Below, in pieces: positions 18,199 to 27,033 of a stretch of 64,000 nucleotides of DNA; position 1 is the first letter of the stretch; each line of letters starts with the position of its first letter. The notes under the pieces were generated by a model that saw only the letters and a program-made list of their open reading frames with translations, was not told the origin of the DNA and made no database searches. The position numbers and the translations under genes were made by a program. Source of the DNA: CAWIMX01 sp963792785. GTDB taxonomy: Bacteria; Acidobacteriota; Vicinamibacteria; Vicinamibacterales; CAVVIG01. The stretch covers positions 372,001 through 436,000 of the forward strand of contig CAWBXO010000004.1 of assembly GCA_963792785.1 (NCBI GenBank), given 5' to 3'.

Positions 18199-18981
18199 CT
18201 AGTGTGTCAGCGCGTAGACGATCTCGTTGATCATCATCCGGTACGACTGCGCGGTGTACTTGATGTAGTCCGGGAACTGCTCGACGTTCGACCACTCCCA
18301 GCCGTCGCCCATGTCGGTGTTCCAGTTGATGAACAGCATCGCCCGGCCGTCCTCGTCGAACATCGTCCGCAGGTGCGGCACGTAGCCGCCCTTCTCCCAC
18401 GTGCGTCCCGCCTCGAACGAGCCGAGCCCGGGGATTTGCGGGTACTGATCGATGGGATAGAAGGCGTGGAACACCGGGTGGTCCTTCGGCAGGTCCACGA
18501 TCGTCTTGTCGGGAAACACGCGGTGCAGCTGGGTCGCGAGATTGTCCCACTCGATCGGCCCGTGGAAATCGTCGAAGGTCGCCGTGCCGCCGCGCAGCAG
18601 GAACTCGCGCAGGTTCGTGACCTCCGCGTCGGTCATCTGCAGCGTGCCGGGCTCGACGAAATAGATCCACGGGTAGTTGAAGATGTCCGGGCTGTCGAGC
18701 GGGAGCACGATCGGATCGTCGGTCTCGATCGCCGTCGCCGTCTTCACCCGGCGCGTGAGGTTCTGCTCCGCCGCCGGGCCGTCGATGAACCACGGCTCGC
18801 CGACGATGTCCTCCTGGCGCTCGTAGCCCGGCTGGATCGCGAAGTGATAGCGGATGCGGACGAACCGCCACTCGAGGCCGGCCAGCCGCTGGTCGCCGCG
18901 CGGGCCGATCTGCCCGTGCGCGGGCGCCGCGGCGGTCATCACGACCGCGAGCGCCGCGGCGGCCGCCAGGATCCGGGTCAC
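18199..18981 (-). CDS. DUF4159 family exported protein
   Basis: Protein of 260 residues with a cleavable signal (ILAAAAALAVVMTAAAPAHG) and a DUF4159 domain starting near WRFVRIRYHFA. Conserved segments include NYPWIYFVEPGTLQMTDAEV and LREFLLRGGTATFDDFHG. The domain resembles the GATase-like fold found in the neighbouring VWA proteins, so several operon members may share that module. The GTG at 18981 overlaps the upstream stop (GTGA). Biochemical role unknown. Confidence 0.9.
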   Translation of the reverse strand: MTRILAAAAALAVVMTAAAPAHGQIGPRGDQRLAGLEWRFVRIRYHFAIQPGYERQEDIVGEPWFIDGPAAEQNLTRRVKTATAIETDDPIVLPLDSPDIFNYPWIYFVEPGTLQMTDAEVTNLREFLLRGGTATFDDFHGPIEWDNLATQLHRVFPDKTIVDLPKDHPVFHAFYPIDQYPQIPGLGSFEAGRTWEKGGYVPHLRTMFDEDGRAMLFINWNTDMGDGWEWSNVEQFPDYIKYTAQSYRMMINEIVYALTH

Positions 18982-21512
18982 CGCCGGCTGTCCACCAGTT
19001 CGAGCAGCAGATCCTGGGCGCGCTGATAGGTGGGCGCGATCTCGAGCGCCCGCAGAGTCTCCGAGCGCGCCTCGGCCCGGCGCCCCAGCTGGAAGTAGCT
19101 CTCGGCGAGGTCGGTGTGCGCCGCCGCCTGATCGATGGGCTTCAGCGCGAGCGCCGCCTGGAACTCGCGGGCGGCGACGTCGGGCTCGCCGCGGGCCATC
19201 GCCAGGCGGCCCAGGACCGCGTGCGGCCCCCCTTCGAACGGGTCGATCGCCACGATGCGCTCGTTCACCGCCCGCAGGCGCGCCGGGTCGTTGACGCCGG
19301 CCTCGCGGTAGAGCGTGGCCAGCTGCCGCGCGGCGCCCACGTTGTCGAAGTCCACGGCGGTCAGCGCCTCGAGCTCGGCGATCGCGCGCGGCCGGTTGTT
19401 CTGCTCGATCGCGATCGCCGCCAGCTCCGCGTGCGGGCTGTCATCACCGATCGCCACGGGCATCGCCGTCGCCGCCCGCTCGAACGCGGCGGTTGCCTCG
19501 TCCACGTCGCCCTCTTTGCGCAGCGCGTCGCCGAGCGTCATCTGCACCGGGTAGTTGCCGGGGTGCTCGGCCGCCGTCGCGCGCAGAATGGGCAGCGTCA
19601 TGCCGGGCAGCTGGTCGGCCTTCACGCCGGCGAACGCCCGCGTGAGCGCGCCGAACTGCCGGTCGAGGGCCGCGCTGAAACCCGTCTGCATCTCGGCGAG
19701 GCTCGTGCCGAGCGCGTCGGCGAGCGCCGCGTCGGTGTCGAGGCCGCGCCCGTACGCCACGAGCAGCCGCCGCATCCCGGCGTCCCCGTACGTCTTCACG
19801 ATGTAGTCCACGAGCAGAGACGACTCGTAGTAGGCCAGCGAGATGGTCTCGCCCCTCAGGAACGCGGCGTTCAGGTCCGTGAGCTTGATCGTGTCGCCGC
19901 TCTGGAGCAGCTGCGCGAACTCCACGGCGCCCGCGCGCTCCCACGACGCCTTCTGGCGCTTCTGCTCGAAGACCGAGATGCCCTCGGTGAGCCAGCGCGG
20001 CACGCGCTCGTTCGAGAGCTGGATCGTGATCACGTGCGCCAGCTCGTGCCAGAGCGTCGCCTGCCACTGGAACGTGCCCGGCGGCTGCGCGCGCGGCGAG
20101 TCGAGGGTGACGACGCGGCCGAAGCACGCGCCGAGCGCGCCGATCATCCCCGGCAGCCCGAGGTTGCGCACGGCGAAGTCGTCGTGCTTCGAGAACATCT
20201 CGATCAGGATCGGCCCCTTCGGCTGGAACTGGTACAGGTCCGACAGGGTCGAGAGCGCCTTGTGCGCGAGCGCCACCACCTCGTCCTTCAGCACCGGCGC
20301 CTCGGCCGGATTCATGCGCAGGATGATGTCGCCGTCGGTCACCGTCACGAACGTGTCGAGCGTGTCCATCATGCCGAGCAGGTTGTACGCGACGACGTCG
20401 TACGGATAGAGCTTGAAGGACTGATCGAGCGCCGCGCGGGCGCCGGCCTCGTCGCCCGTGCGCAGCAGGTGCAGGCCGAGGTCGGAGAGCGCGCGCGGAT
20501 TCGTGGGCTGCAGCTCGAGCGCCTTCCGCGTCAGCGTGACCGCCTCCTCGTAGCGGTAGTGATTCGCCGCCTGCTCGCCCGTCACGCGGTACACGTCGCC
20601 GTGGTCGGGGGCGATCGCCAGCACGCGCGCGACCTCCCGGTCGAACGTCGGCGTGTCGTCGTTCACGTAGGCCATCGCGGCGAGCAGCGTGTGCGCCTCG
20701 AGGCTGTTCGGGTTCACGGCGAGCGCCTGGTCGATGGCCTCCTGCGCTTCCTTGTCGTGGTCGGCGTCGACGGCGCGGGTCGCCAGAAAGAGGTGCGCCT
20801 CCACGCTCTTCGGGTTCACCTGCAGCGCCTGCTTGATCGCGCCGAGCGCGTTCTCCGGGTCGTCGTCGCCGAGCGCGCGCGCCGCGCCGACGAGCGCCGG
20901 CACCCAGCGCGGGTCGGCCTTGAGCGCGTCCTGGTAGGACTGCATCGCCTCGGACGGCTTGCTCGCATCGAGAAAGAGGTCGCCCCACTGGGTGTTGATG
21001 TCCGGATCCGAGGGACGCGCGCCGACCGCGTCGCGATAGGCGGAGTTCGCTTCCTGGAACTGGCCGAGGGCCTGCAGCGCGCGCGCCGCGCGCGCCAGCT
21101 CGCCGGGGTCGCTGGTCGTGCGCCACGGCGCGGCGACGCGCCCGAGCGTGACGTCCGCGCCGGGACGGCCGAGTTCTTTCTGCAACAGGCCCAGTTCGAG
21201 CGCGGCGTCGCCGCCGGGCGCGCTCGCCGCCGTGGGCTGCAGCAGCTGAATCGCCTCGTCGTACCGTCCGCGCGCGGCCAGCGCGCGCGCCGCGAGGGCG
21301 GCCGCGGCGGGATCGGTCGCCACCGTGCCGCGTGTCAGCCGATCGACCTCGTCGTAGCGGCCTTCGACGAACGCCCGCACGGCGGGGGACACAGCCGGCG
21401 CCTGCGGGGCCTGCGCCGGCGGCTGGCCGGCCGACGGCCGGCCGCACGCGACCAGCACGACGACAAGCGCCAGCGGCCGGAGCACGACGACGATGCGCGG
21501 TTGAGGTCTCAT
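18978..21512 (-). CDS. TPR lipoprotein with HExxH peptidase-MA-like domain
   Basis: Protein of about 844 residues. It has a lipobox (LVVLVACG) and TPR-like repeats on both sides of a central domain that carries LWHELAHVITIQL and PRWLTEGISVFEQ. The HELAH motif plus the downstream glutamate fit a gluzincin-type (peptidase MA-like) metallopeptidase. It is the first gene of the eight-gene operon. ATG 21512 is chosen; a GTG nine bases upstream in the same frame is possible. A -10 box lies at 21527-21532. Likely anchored on the periplasmic face. Confidence 0.9.
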   Translation of the reverse strand: MRPQPRIVVVLRPLALVVVLVACGRPSAGQPPAQAPQAPAVSPAVRAFVEGRYDEVDRLTRGTVATDPAAAALAARALAARGRYDEAIQLLQPTAASAPGGDAALELGLLQKELGRPGADVTLGRVAAPWRTTSDPGELARAARALQALGQFQEANSAYRDAVGARPSDPDINTQWGDLFLDASKPSEAMQSYQDALKADPRWVPALVGAARALGDDDPENALGAIKQALQVNPKSVEAHLFLATRAVDADHDKEAQEAIDQALAVNPNSLEAHTLLAAMAYVNDDTPTFDREVARVLAIAPDHGDVYRVTGEQAANHYRYEEAVTLTRKALELQPTNPRALSDLGLHLLRTGDEAGARAALDQSFKLYPYDVVAYNLLGMMDTLDTFVTVTDGDIILRMNPAEAPVLKDEVVALAHKALSTLSDLYQFQPKGPILIEMFSKHDDFAVRNLGLPGMIGALGACFGRVVTLDSPRAQPPGTFQWQATLWHELAHVITIQLSNERVPRWLTEGISVFEQKRQKASWERAGAVEFAQLLQSGDTIKLTDLNAAFLRGETISLAYYESSLLVDYIVKTYGDAGMRRLLVAYGRGLDTDAALADALGTSLAEMQTGFSAALDRQFGALTRAFAGVKADQLPGMTLPILRATAAEHPGNYPVQMTLGDALRKEGDVDEATAAFERAATAMPVAIGDDSPHAELAAIAIEQNNRPRAIAELEALTAVDFDNVGAARQLATLYREAGVNDPARLRAVNERIVAIDPFEGGPHAVLGRLAMARGEPDVAAREFQAALALKPIDQAAAHTDLAESYFQLGRRAEARSETLRALEIAPTYQRAQDLLLELVDSRR

Positions 21513-21524
21513 GGAGCGCACTCG

Positions 21525-21536
21525 TTATTATATGGG
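21525..21536 (-). promoter_or_regulatory. -10 box of the MoxR/VWA operon
   Basis: The minus strand reads CCATATAATAA, with TATAAT at plus-strand 21527-21532, 14 nt from the ATG at 21512. The same 11-mer precedes the lysR gene at 5681-5691. The spacing implies a leaderless or nearly leaderless transcript. No clear -35 is seen. Confidence 0.5.
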
Positions 21537-21568
21537 TGCCGTGGGACGCTCGCCCGCGGCGGAACCCC

Positions 21569-22255
21569 ATGTCAGCCCGGTGGGCGCTGTTTCGGTGGCT
21601 CGGCGGCGCGCTCTTCGTGGTCGCCCTGGCCACGTGCGCGTGGTGGTACGTCGTCTGGCTGGACCATCCGGGCCCCGGCGGAGGCGCCTTCGCCATCGCG
21701 GCCGACGTCGCCCTGTTCAGCGTGTTCGCGCTGCATCACAGCCTCTTCGCCCGGGCGCCGGTGCGCGCCGCGATTGGACGGGTCCTGCCGGCGCCGCTCG
21801 AGCGCTCGTTCTTCGTCTGGACGTCGAGCCTGCTCCTGATCATCACCTGCCTGCTCTGGCAGCCCGCCGGCGGCGAGCTCTACCGGCACGGGGGCTGGCT
21901 CGCGGCGGCGCACGCCGCCCTCCAGTTGGCCGGGCTGCTGCTCGTCGCGCGCGCGGTTGGCGTGATCGATCCCCTCGAGCTCGCCGGCATCCGCCCGCCG
22001 CGGAGCGGAACGCCGACGCTCAAGATCGTCGGCCCGTACCACTGGGTGCGGCATCCGATCTATCTCGGCTGGATCCTCGCGACGTTCGGGATCGCGCACA
22101 TGACCGCCGACCGCCTGCTCTTTTCGACGATCGCGGCGTTCTATCTGGTCGTGGCCGTGCCGTTCGAGGAGCGATCGCTCCTGGCGGCGTTCGGTCCCGC
22201 GTATGCCGAGTACCGGCGGCGCGTGCGGTGGCGTATCATCCCGTTGTTCTATTGA
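21569..22255 (+). CDS. Isoprenylcysteine/phospholipid methyltransferase-like membrane protein
   Basis: Integral membrane protein of 228 residues with about five TM helices. The C-terminal motif GPYHWVRHPIYLGWILATFG and FEERSLLAAFGPAYAEYRRR is the signature shared by ICMT and PEMT-type methyltransferases (SAM-binding RHPxY and E residues). The true substrate is not predictable. The ATG at 21569 is preferred; the open frame extends upstream into the divergent TPR gene. It is followed 19 nt later by the M24 peptidase. Confidence 0.85.
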   Translation: MSARWALFRWLGGALFVVALATCAWWYVVWLDHPGPGGGAFAIAADVALFSVFALHHSLFARAPVRAAIGRVLPAPLERSFFVWTSSLLLIITCLLWQPAGGELYRHGGWLAAAHAALQLAGLLLVARAVGVIDPLELAGIRPPRSGTPTLKIVGPYHWVRHPIYLGWILATFGIAHMTADRLLFSTIAAFYLVVAVPFEERSLLAAFGPAYAEYRRRVRWRIIPLFY

Positions 22256-22274
22256 CCATGGAAGTGAGGAAGTG

Positions 22275-23597
22275 ATGTCCATGGAGCGACGGACGCGGCG
22301 TCAGTTTCTCAGCGTCGGGGCGGCGGCGGCGGCCGGCGTGCCGGCGATGGCCGCGGTGGCCATCGACGCGGCGGCCCAGGCTCAGGCGCCGCGGGACGCG
22401 GTGCCGCCGGCGATCGCGGCCCTCACGCCGATGCGCGGCGAGGCCGTGCCAATCGCCGTCGACGAGCGGCGCGCGCGCATCGAGCGGGCGCGCGAGCGGA
22501 TGGCCGCCGAGCGGCTCGGCGCGATCGTCCTGACCGGCGGCACGTCGCTCACTTACTTCACCGGCATGCGCTGGGGCGTCAGCGAACGGCTGTTCGCCGT
22601 CGTCGTGCCGCGCGACGGCGCGGCGTTCTGCGTGTGCCCCGCGTTCGAAGAGGACCGCGCGCGCGAGCAGCTGGCGGCCGGACCGCTCGCCGACGCCGAC
22701 GTCCTGACCTGGCAGGAGGACGAGAGCCCCTACGGCCGGCTGGCCGGCGCGCTGCGCCCGGGCGGCCTCGCGACCGCTCGGGTGGGGCTCGACGAGACCA
22801 TGCGCTTCGTGTTCGCCGACGGCCTGGCGCACGCGGCGCCGGCGCTCGAGCTCGTCAGCGCCACGCCGGTCACGGCCGGCTGCCGCATGATCAAGGACGC
22901 GCACGAGATCGCGCTCATGCGCCTGGCGGCCCGCGCGACCCTGCGCGCCTACGAGGCCGTCTACCGCTCGCTGCGCGAGGGCATGCGCGAAGACGAGGTC
23001 GGCCGTCTCGTCTCGGCCGCGTACGGGCGGCTCGGCTTCCCCGGCGGCGCGAGCGTCACGGTCGGCGAGTACACCGCGCTGCCGCACGGCTCGGCCACGC
23101 CGCAGGTGATCCGCGAGGGCACGATCATCATGATCGACGACGGGTGCTCGGCCGAGGGCTACCAGTCCGACATCACGCGCACATTCGTCCTGGGCCGGCC
23201 CACCGACGCCATGCGCCGCGTCTTCGACATCGTCCGGCGGGCGCAGGACGCGGCGCTGCGGGCCGCGCGGCCCGGCGTGCCGCTCGCGGCGATCGACCAG
23301 GCCGCGCGCGACGTGATCGCCGCCGCCGGCTACGGCCCGGGCTTCCGCACCTTCACCCATCGCGTCGGCCACGGCCTCGGCATGGACATGCACGAGTGGC
23401 CGTACCTCATCGACCACAACATGTACGGCTGGCCGGCCGAGCCGCGGCTCGCGCCGGGCATGGTATTCAGCGACGAGCCGGGGATCTATCTGCGCGGGGA
23501 GTTCGGAGTGCGGCTGGAGGACGACCTGCTGGTGACGGCGGAGGGCGCGGAGCTCTTCACGCCGCAGAGCCGGTCACTGGAAGAACCGTTCAAGTGA
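22275..23597 (+). CDS. Tat-exported M24 (Xaa-Pro type) metallopeptidase
   Basis: Exported protein of 440 residues with a twin-arginine signal (RRTRRQFLSVGAAAAAG), followed by a creatinase-like N-domain and a pita-bread M24 catalytic domain. Metal-binding segments are visible: MIDDGCSAEGYQSDITRTF (two Asp), RVGHGLGMDMHEWPY (His), FSDEPGIYL (Glu) and VRLEDDLLVT (Glu). The five-ligand set looks complete, so an active di-metal Xaa-Pro peptidase is expected outside the cytoplasm. The GGAAGTGAGGAAGTG just before the ATG acts as ribosome site and is the same unit as the hairpin after the stop. Confidence 0.92.
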   Translation: MSMERRTRRQFLSVGAAAAAGVPAMAAVAIDAAAQAQAPRDAVPPAIAALTPMRGEAVPIAVDERRARIERARERMAAERLGAIVLTGGTSLTYFTGMRWGVSERLFAVVVPRDGAAFCVCPAFEEDRAREQLAAGPLADADVLTWQEDESPYGRLAGALRPGGLATARVGLDETMRFVFADGLAHAAPALELVSATPVTAGCRMIKDAHEIALMRLAARATLRAYEAVYRSLREGMREDEVGRLVSAAYGRLGFPGGASVTVGEYTALPHGSATPQVIREGTIIMIDDGCSAEGYQSDITRTFVLGRPTDAMRRVFDIVRRAQDAALRAARPGVPLAAIDQAARDVIAAAGYGPGFRTFTHRVGHGLGMDMHEWPYLIDHNMYGWPAEPRLAPGMVFSDEPGIYLRGEFGVRLEDDLLVTAEGAELFTPQSRSLEEPFK

Positions 23598-23740
23598 GGA
23601 AGTCAGGAAGTGAGGAAGTCAGGAAGTCAGGAAGTGAGGCAGTCAAGAAGTGAGAAGTGGGACCGCGTGGAAGCGAGAACCAACTTCCTAACTTCCAGAC
23701 TTCCTGACTTCCTCACTTCCAAGTCTCTCAGTCTCTGGCT
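23588..23740. repeat. GGAAGTNAG-type hairpin repeat between convergent genes
   Basis: The left arm (about 23595-23660) has eight or so units GGAAGTCAG/GGAAGTGAG. The right arm (about 23680-23735) has the complement ACTTCCTGACTTCC. It separates convergent genes and could be a two-way terminator. The minus-strand gene takes its last codons from the right arm. A sister element is at 37812-37975. Confidence 0.9.
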
Positions 23741-24431
23741 TCACAACGGTCACCAGGCTCCACATCTTCAACAGGTTCACCTTCTCGATCGAGACCGGCG
23801 TGAGGGCGGCCTGCGAGAGAAAGCCGTGGAGGTCGAGGTCGGTCTTGAAGCCGATGTGCACGGTGAAGGGCGACATCCACTTGTCGAGGCGGGCGAAGCT
23901 CGGGTTGTCGCTGCGGAAGTGGTTCAGGATCACGACGTGGCCGCCGGGCTTGCACACGCGGTACATCTCGCGCGCGACGGCAACCGGATCGGGCACCACG
24001 CTGATCACGTAGGGCGCGTAGACGAGGTCGAAGGAATTGTCGGGAAACCGGAGGTCCGAGGCGTCCATCTGAAGGAGCTGCACGTTCCGGACGTCCTTGC
24101 GCGCGATCCGCTCGTGCGCCTTCTCCAGCATCGAGTCGCAGATGTCGACGCCGGTGACCGAGCAGTCCTTCGGGTAGAGCACCGCGTTGATGCCGGTGCC
24201 GACGCCGACCTCGAGCACGCGATCGCCGGGCGTGATCCCGATCCGCTCGATCGCCTGCAGCCGCCCGCGGTGCAGGGTCGGGCCGAAGAACATGTCGTAG
24301 AACCAGGCGATATTCTCGTAGACGCGCGTGACGAAGTCCGTCTCGACGACGGTTGCCGAGAGCGCGCGGGTGGCCACGTCGCTGCCGATAAACTCTTCGC
24401 GATCGGGCCGAGGCCGTTCAAATATGGGCAT
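23688..24431 (-). CDS. PmtA-like SAM-dependent methyltransferase
   Basis: Class I methyltransferase of 247 residues resembling phosphatidylethanolamine N-methyltransferase (PmtA). Motif I is VLEVGVGTGINAV (residues 72-84), the acidic loop is VTGVDICDSMLEKA, motif II is FDLVYAPYVISVVPD, and YDMFFGPTLHRGRLQAI precedes it. The last dozen residues (ETERLGSEEVRKSGS) are not typical and come from the repeat hairpin. It is the last gene of the minus-strand run from nuoI. The lipid substrate is inferred only. Confidence 0.85.
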   Translation of the reverse strand: MPIFERPRPDREEFIGSDVATRALSATVVETDFVTRVYENIAWFYDMFFGPTLHRGRLQAIERIGITPGDRVLEVGVGTGINAVLYPKDCSVTGVDICDSMLEKAHERIARKDVRNVQLLQMDASDLRFPDNSFDLVYAPYVISVVPDPVAVAREMYRVCKPGGHVVILNHFRSDNPSFARLDKWMSPFTVHIGFKTDLDLHGFLSQAALTPVSIEKVNLLKMWSLVTVVKPETERLGSEEVRKSGS

Positions 24432-24482
24432 TTACGAGTCAGACCGCTCCAGACGCGGTCTCGGGACTATACCTCGACGCGC

Positions 24483-26332
24483 TCACCGAAGTCCATCGAG
24501 GACAGCCAGCGCGGCGTCGATCTGGCTCGAGGCCGTGGACACCTGGAGGCCCTGCACCCGGGTGCGCAGGGCCGAGGCGATCTCCCGCGCGATGGCGATC
24601 CCCTCGGCGGCGGCCGCCTCTGGCGCGCCGGCGCGCCGCATCCGCTCGAGGAGCGCGGGCGGCACGCGCACGCCGGGCAGTTCGTTCGCCATGAACTCGG
24701 CCGTCCGGGCGCTGTCGAACGGAAACACCCCGGCGACGATCGGCAGCCGCGCCGCCTGGAGCCGCGGCAGCACCGCGTCGAAGCCCGCCAGGTCGAACAC
24801 CGGCCGCGTGACCACGAACTCGGCGCCCGCCTCGACTTTGTAATCGAAGCGGCGCAGCTCTTCGTCGAGGTTCGGCGCCGCCGGATTCACCGACACGCCG
24901 ATGTGGAACGCGGTCGGCGCGCCGATCGGCTGGCCGCCGACGTCGTAGCCGGCGTTCAGGCGCGCGACCACGTTCGTGAGGCCGATCGAGTCCACGTCGA
25001 ACACCGCCGTCGCGTCGGGATAGTCGCCCACGCGGCCCGGATCGCCGGTGATGAGCAGCACGTTGCGCAAGCCCATCGCGTGCGCGCCGAGCAGGTCCGA
25101 CTGGATGCCGAGCAGGTTCCGGTCGCGGCACGCGTAGTGCAGCAGCGTCTCGATGCCGGCGCGCTGCTCGATCAGCACCGCGAGCGAGAGCGCGCTCAGC
25201 CGCGCGCCCGGCCCGGTGGCCGTCGGGGATGTTGACCACGTCCACGCCGCGCGCCTTCAGCGTGCGCGCGCGATCGACGGCGATCGACGGGTCGAAGCCG
25301 CGCGGCGGCATCAGCTCGACGGCGATCGCGAAGCGGCCCTGCGCGAGCGCCGCGCGCCAGCTGCGACTTCCGGTCGCGCGGCACTTGCCGCTCGGCCGCG
25401 GCCGCCGGCGCGACGGGGGGCGCCGCCGGCGATGGGCGCGGCGCCAGCACCGCGCTCTTCCCCGCCGACCGCACGGCCTGCGCGATCTGCCGGATGTGCT
25501 CGGGCGTCGTCCCGCAGCAGCCGCCGACGATGCCGACGTTGTGGAGCACGAAGCGGCGCGCGTAGGACGCCATGTAGTCCGGCGAGCAGAGGTAGAGGTT
25601 GCGCCCCTCGACGTCGCGCGGACGCCCGGCGTTGGGCTGCGCCGAGAGCCGGCAGCGCGTCGCCGCGGCGATCCGCTCGATCGTCTCGAGCATCGGCGCG
25701 GGCCCGACGGCGCAGTTGACGCCGATCACCGTGGCGCCGCGCCGCTCGAGCTCCGGCGCGAATCGCTCGGGCGGCGTCCCGTCGAGCGTGTTGCCGTCCT
25801 CCTCGGTCGTCATCTGCGCGACGACGGGCAGGTCGGAGAGCTCGCGCACGGCGTCGATCGCGGCGCCGATCTCGTTCAGGTCGCGGAACGTCTCGAGGAC
25901 GATGAGGTCGACGCCGGCCGCCAGCAGCGCCTCGGCCTGCTCGCGGAAGTAGCCGCGGGCCTCGTCCACGCCGGTCTTGCCCCACGGCTCGATCCGGATG
26001 CCGAGCGGCCCGATGGCGCCGGCGACCTACGCGCGGCCGCCCGCGGCCGCCCGCGCGATCTCGACGCCGCGCCGGTTGATCTCCGCGAGCCGGTCGGCCA
26101 GGCCGAACGACGCGAGCTTGATCCGGTTCGCCCCGAACGTGTTGGTCTCGAGGATGTCGGCGCCCGCCTCGACGTACTCGCGGTGCACCTCGGCGACCAG
26201 CTCCGGGTTGCTGAGGTTGAGCGCGTCGAAGCTCTTGTTGATGAAGACGCCCTTGGCGTACAGCATCGTGCCCATCGCGCCGTCGCACACCAGCACGCGG
26301 GATTTGAGCGCGTCGAGAAAGGTGTCGGTCAT
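24483..26332 (-). pseudogene. Bifunctional homocysteine S-methyltransferase/methylenetetrahydrofolate reductase, disrupted
   Basis: Recognisable YitJ-type fusion of about 610 codons. The N-domain begins MTDTFLDALKSRVLVCDGAMGTMLYAKG, and its zinc cysteines are in VIGVNCAVGP and VGGCCGTTPEHI. The C-domain is MTHFR-like (GIQSDLLGAHAMGLRNVLL, ITGDP). Three lesions break it: an in-frame TAG at 26027-26029, where relatives have Tyr before VAGAIGPLG; a frameshift near 25350-25360; and a second near 25200-25210. All pieces are otherwise conserved, so this is either very recent decay or residual sequencing error. It lies 4 bp downstream of the phosphoesterase. Confidence 0.85.
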
Positions 26333-26336
26333 CGGA

Positions 26337-27033
26337 TCAGGCGTCCTGCCGGTCGCAGCGCAGTGTGTCGGCGTCGATGAGCACGTAGGACGCCGTCACG
26401 GCGTCCAGCCCGACCGATCGCACGCCCTGGCGGATCGAATCGGTGAACTCGTGGTGGTGCCCGAACAGGTGCAGGCGCGGGCGCATCGCCGCCAGCACGT
26501 CGTTGATGGCCGTCTTCCCGGCGTCCATCCGCCGGCCGGCCGGGTAGAAGGGCCGGGGCGCCTCGTGCGTGAGCAGGACGTCGATGTCGCGCAGCGCTTT
26601 GCATGCCTGCACGTCCTCGTAGACGAAGTGCCGGCGCTTGTCGTCGCGGGTCTTGCCGATCTTGGCCGTGGCCGACCCGTGGCGCGCGCGGCGCGCGGCG
26701 GGCAGCTCAGCCGCCCGCGTGCGGTACCAGCTCGGCGCGAACGTGCCGCCCGAGCGCGGCGACGCGCCACGGCCCGACCGTGTAGGGCCCGCCGTTGGGG
26801 AGGTAGTGCAGGTCCGGGGCCGGTGGACGCCCGGCGATCGCCTCGGCGACCACGTCGAAGTCCTCGTTGTTGCCTTTGATCCAGTAGAGCGGGGCGATCG
26901 GCTCGAAATACGACCCGTCGTTGGCGGCGACGTCGCCGACCTGGACCCACAGCGGCACCTCGACGTGCCGCCGCATAATCGCCTGCACGACCTCGAAGGC
27001 GCCGTGGATGTCGCCGAGCGCGCCGATGATCAT
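26337..27033 (-). pseudogene. Calcineurin-like metallophosphoesterase, single frameshift
   Basis: Phosphoesterase split in two frames: 26707-27033 and the piece ending at 26337. Metal motifs are in order: ALGDIHG, QVGDVAAND, IKGNNED in the first piece; LLTHEAPRP and FGHHHEF in the second. The frames join if one base is removed near 26750, where CTCGGGCGGCACG should encode LGGTFAPSWYRT. All ligand motifs are kept, so a sequencing indel is as likely as real decay. It starts directly after the nuoI stop. Confidence 0.82.

Noticed and set aside
21332..21568. N-terminal extension of the methyltransferase
   Set aside because: The extension overlaps the divergent TPR gene and is low-complexity; the membrane protein begins at ATG 21569.
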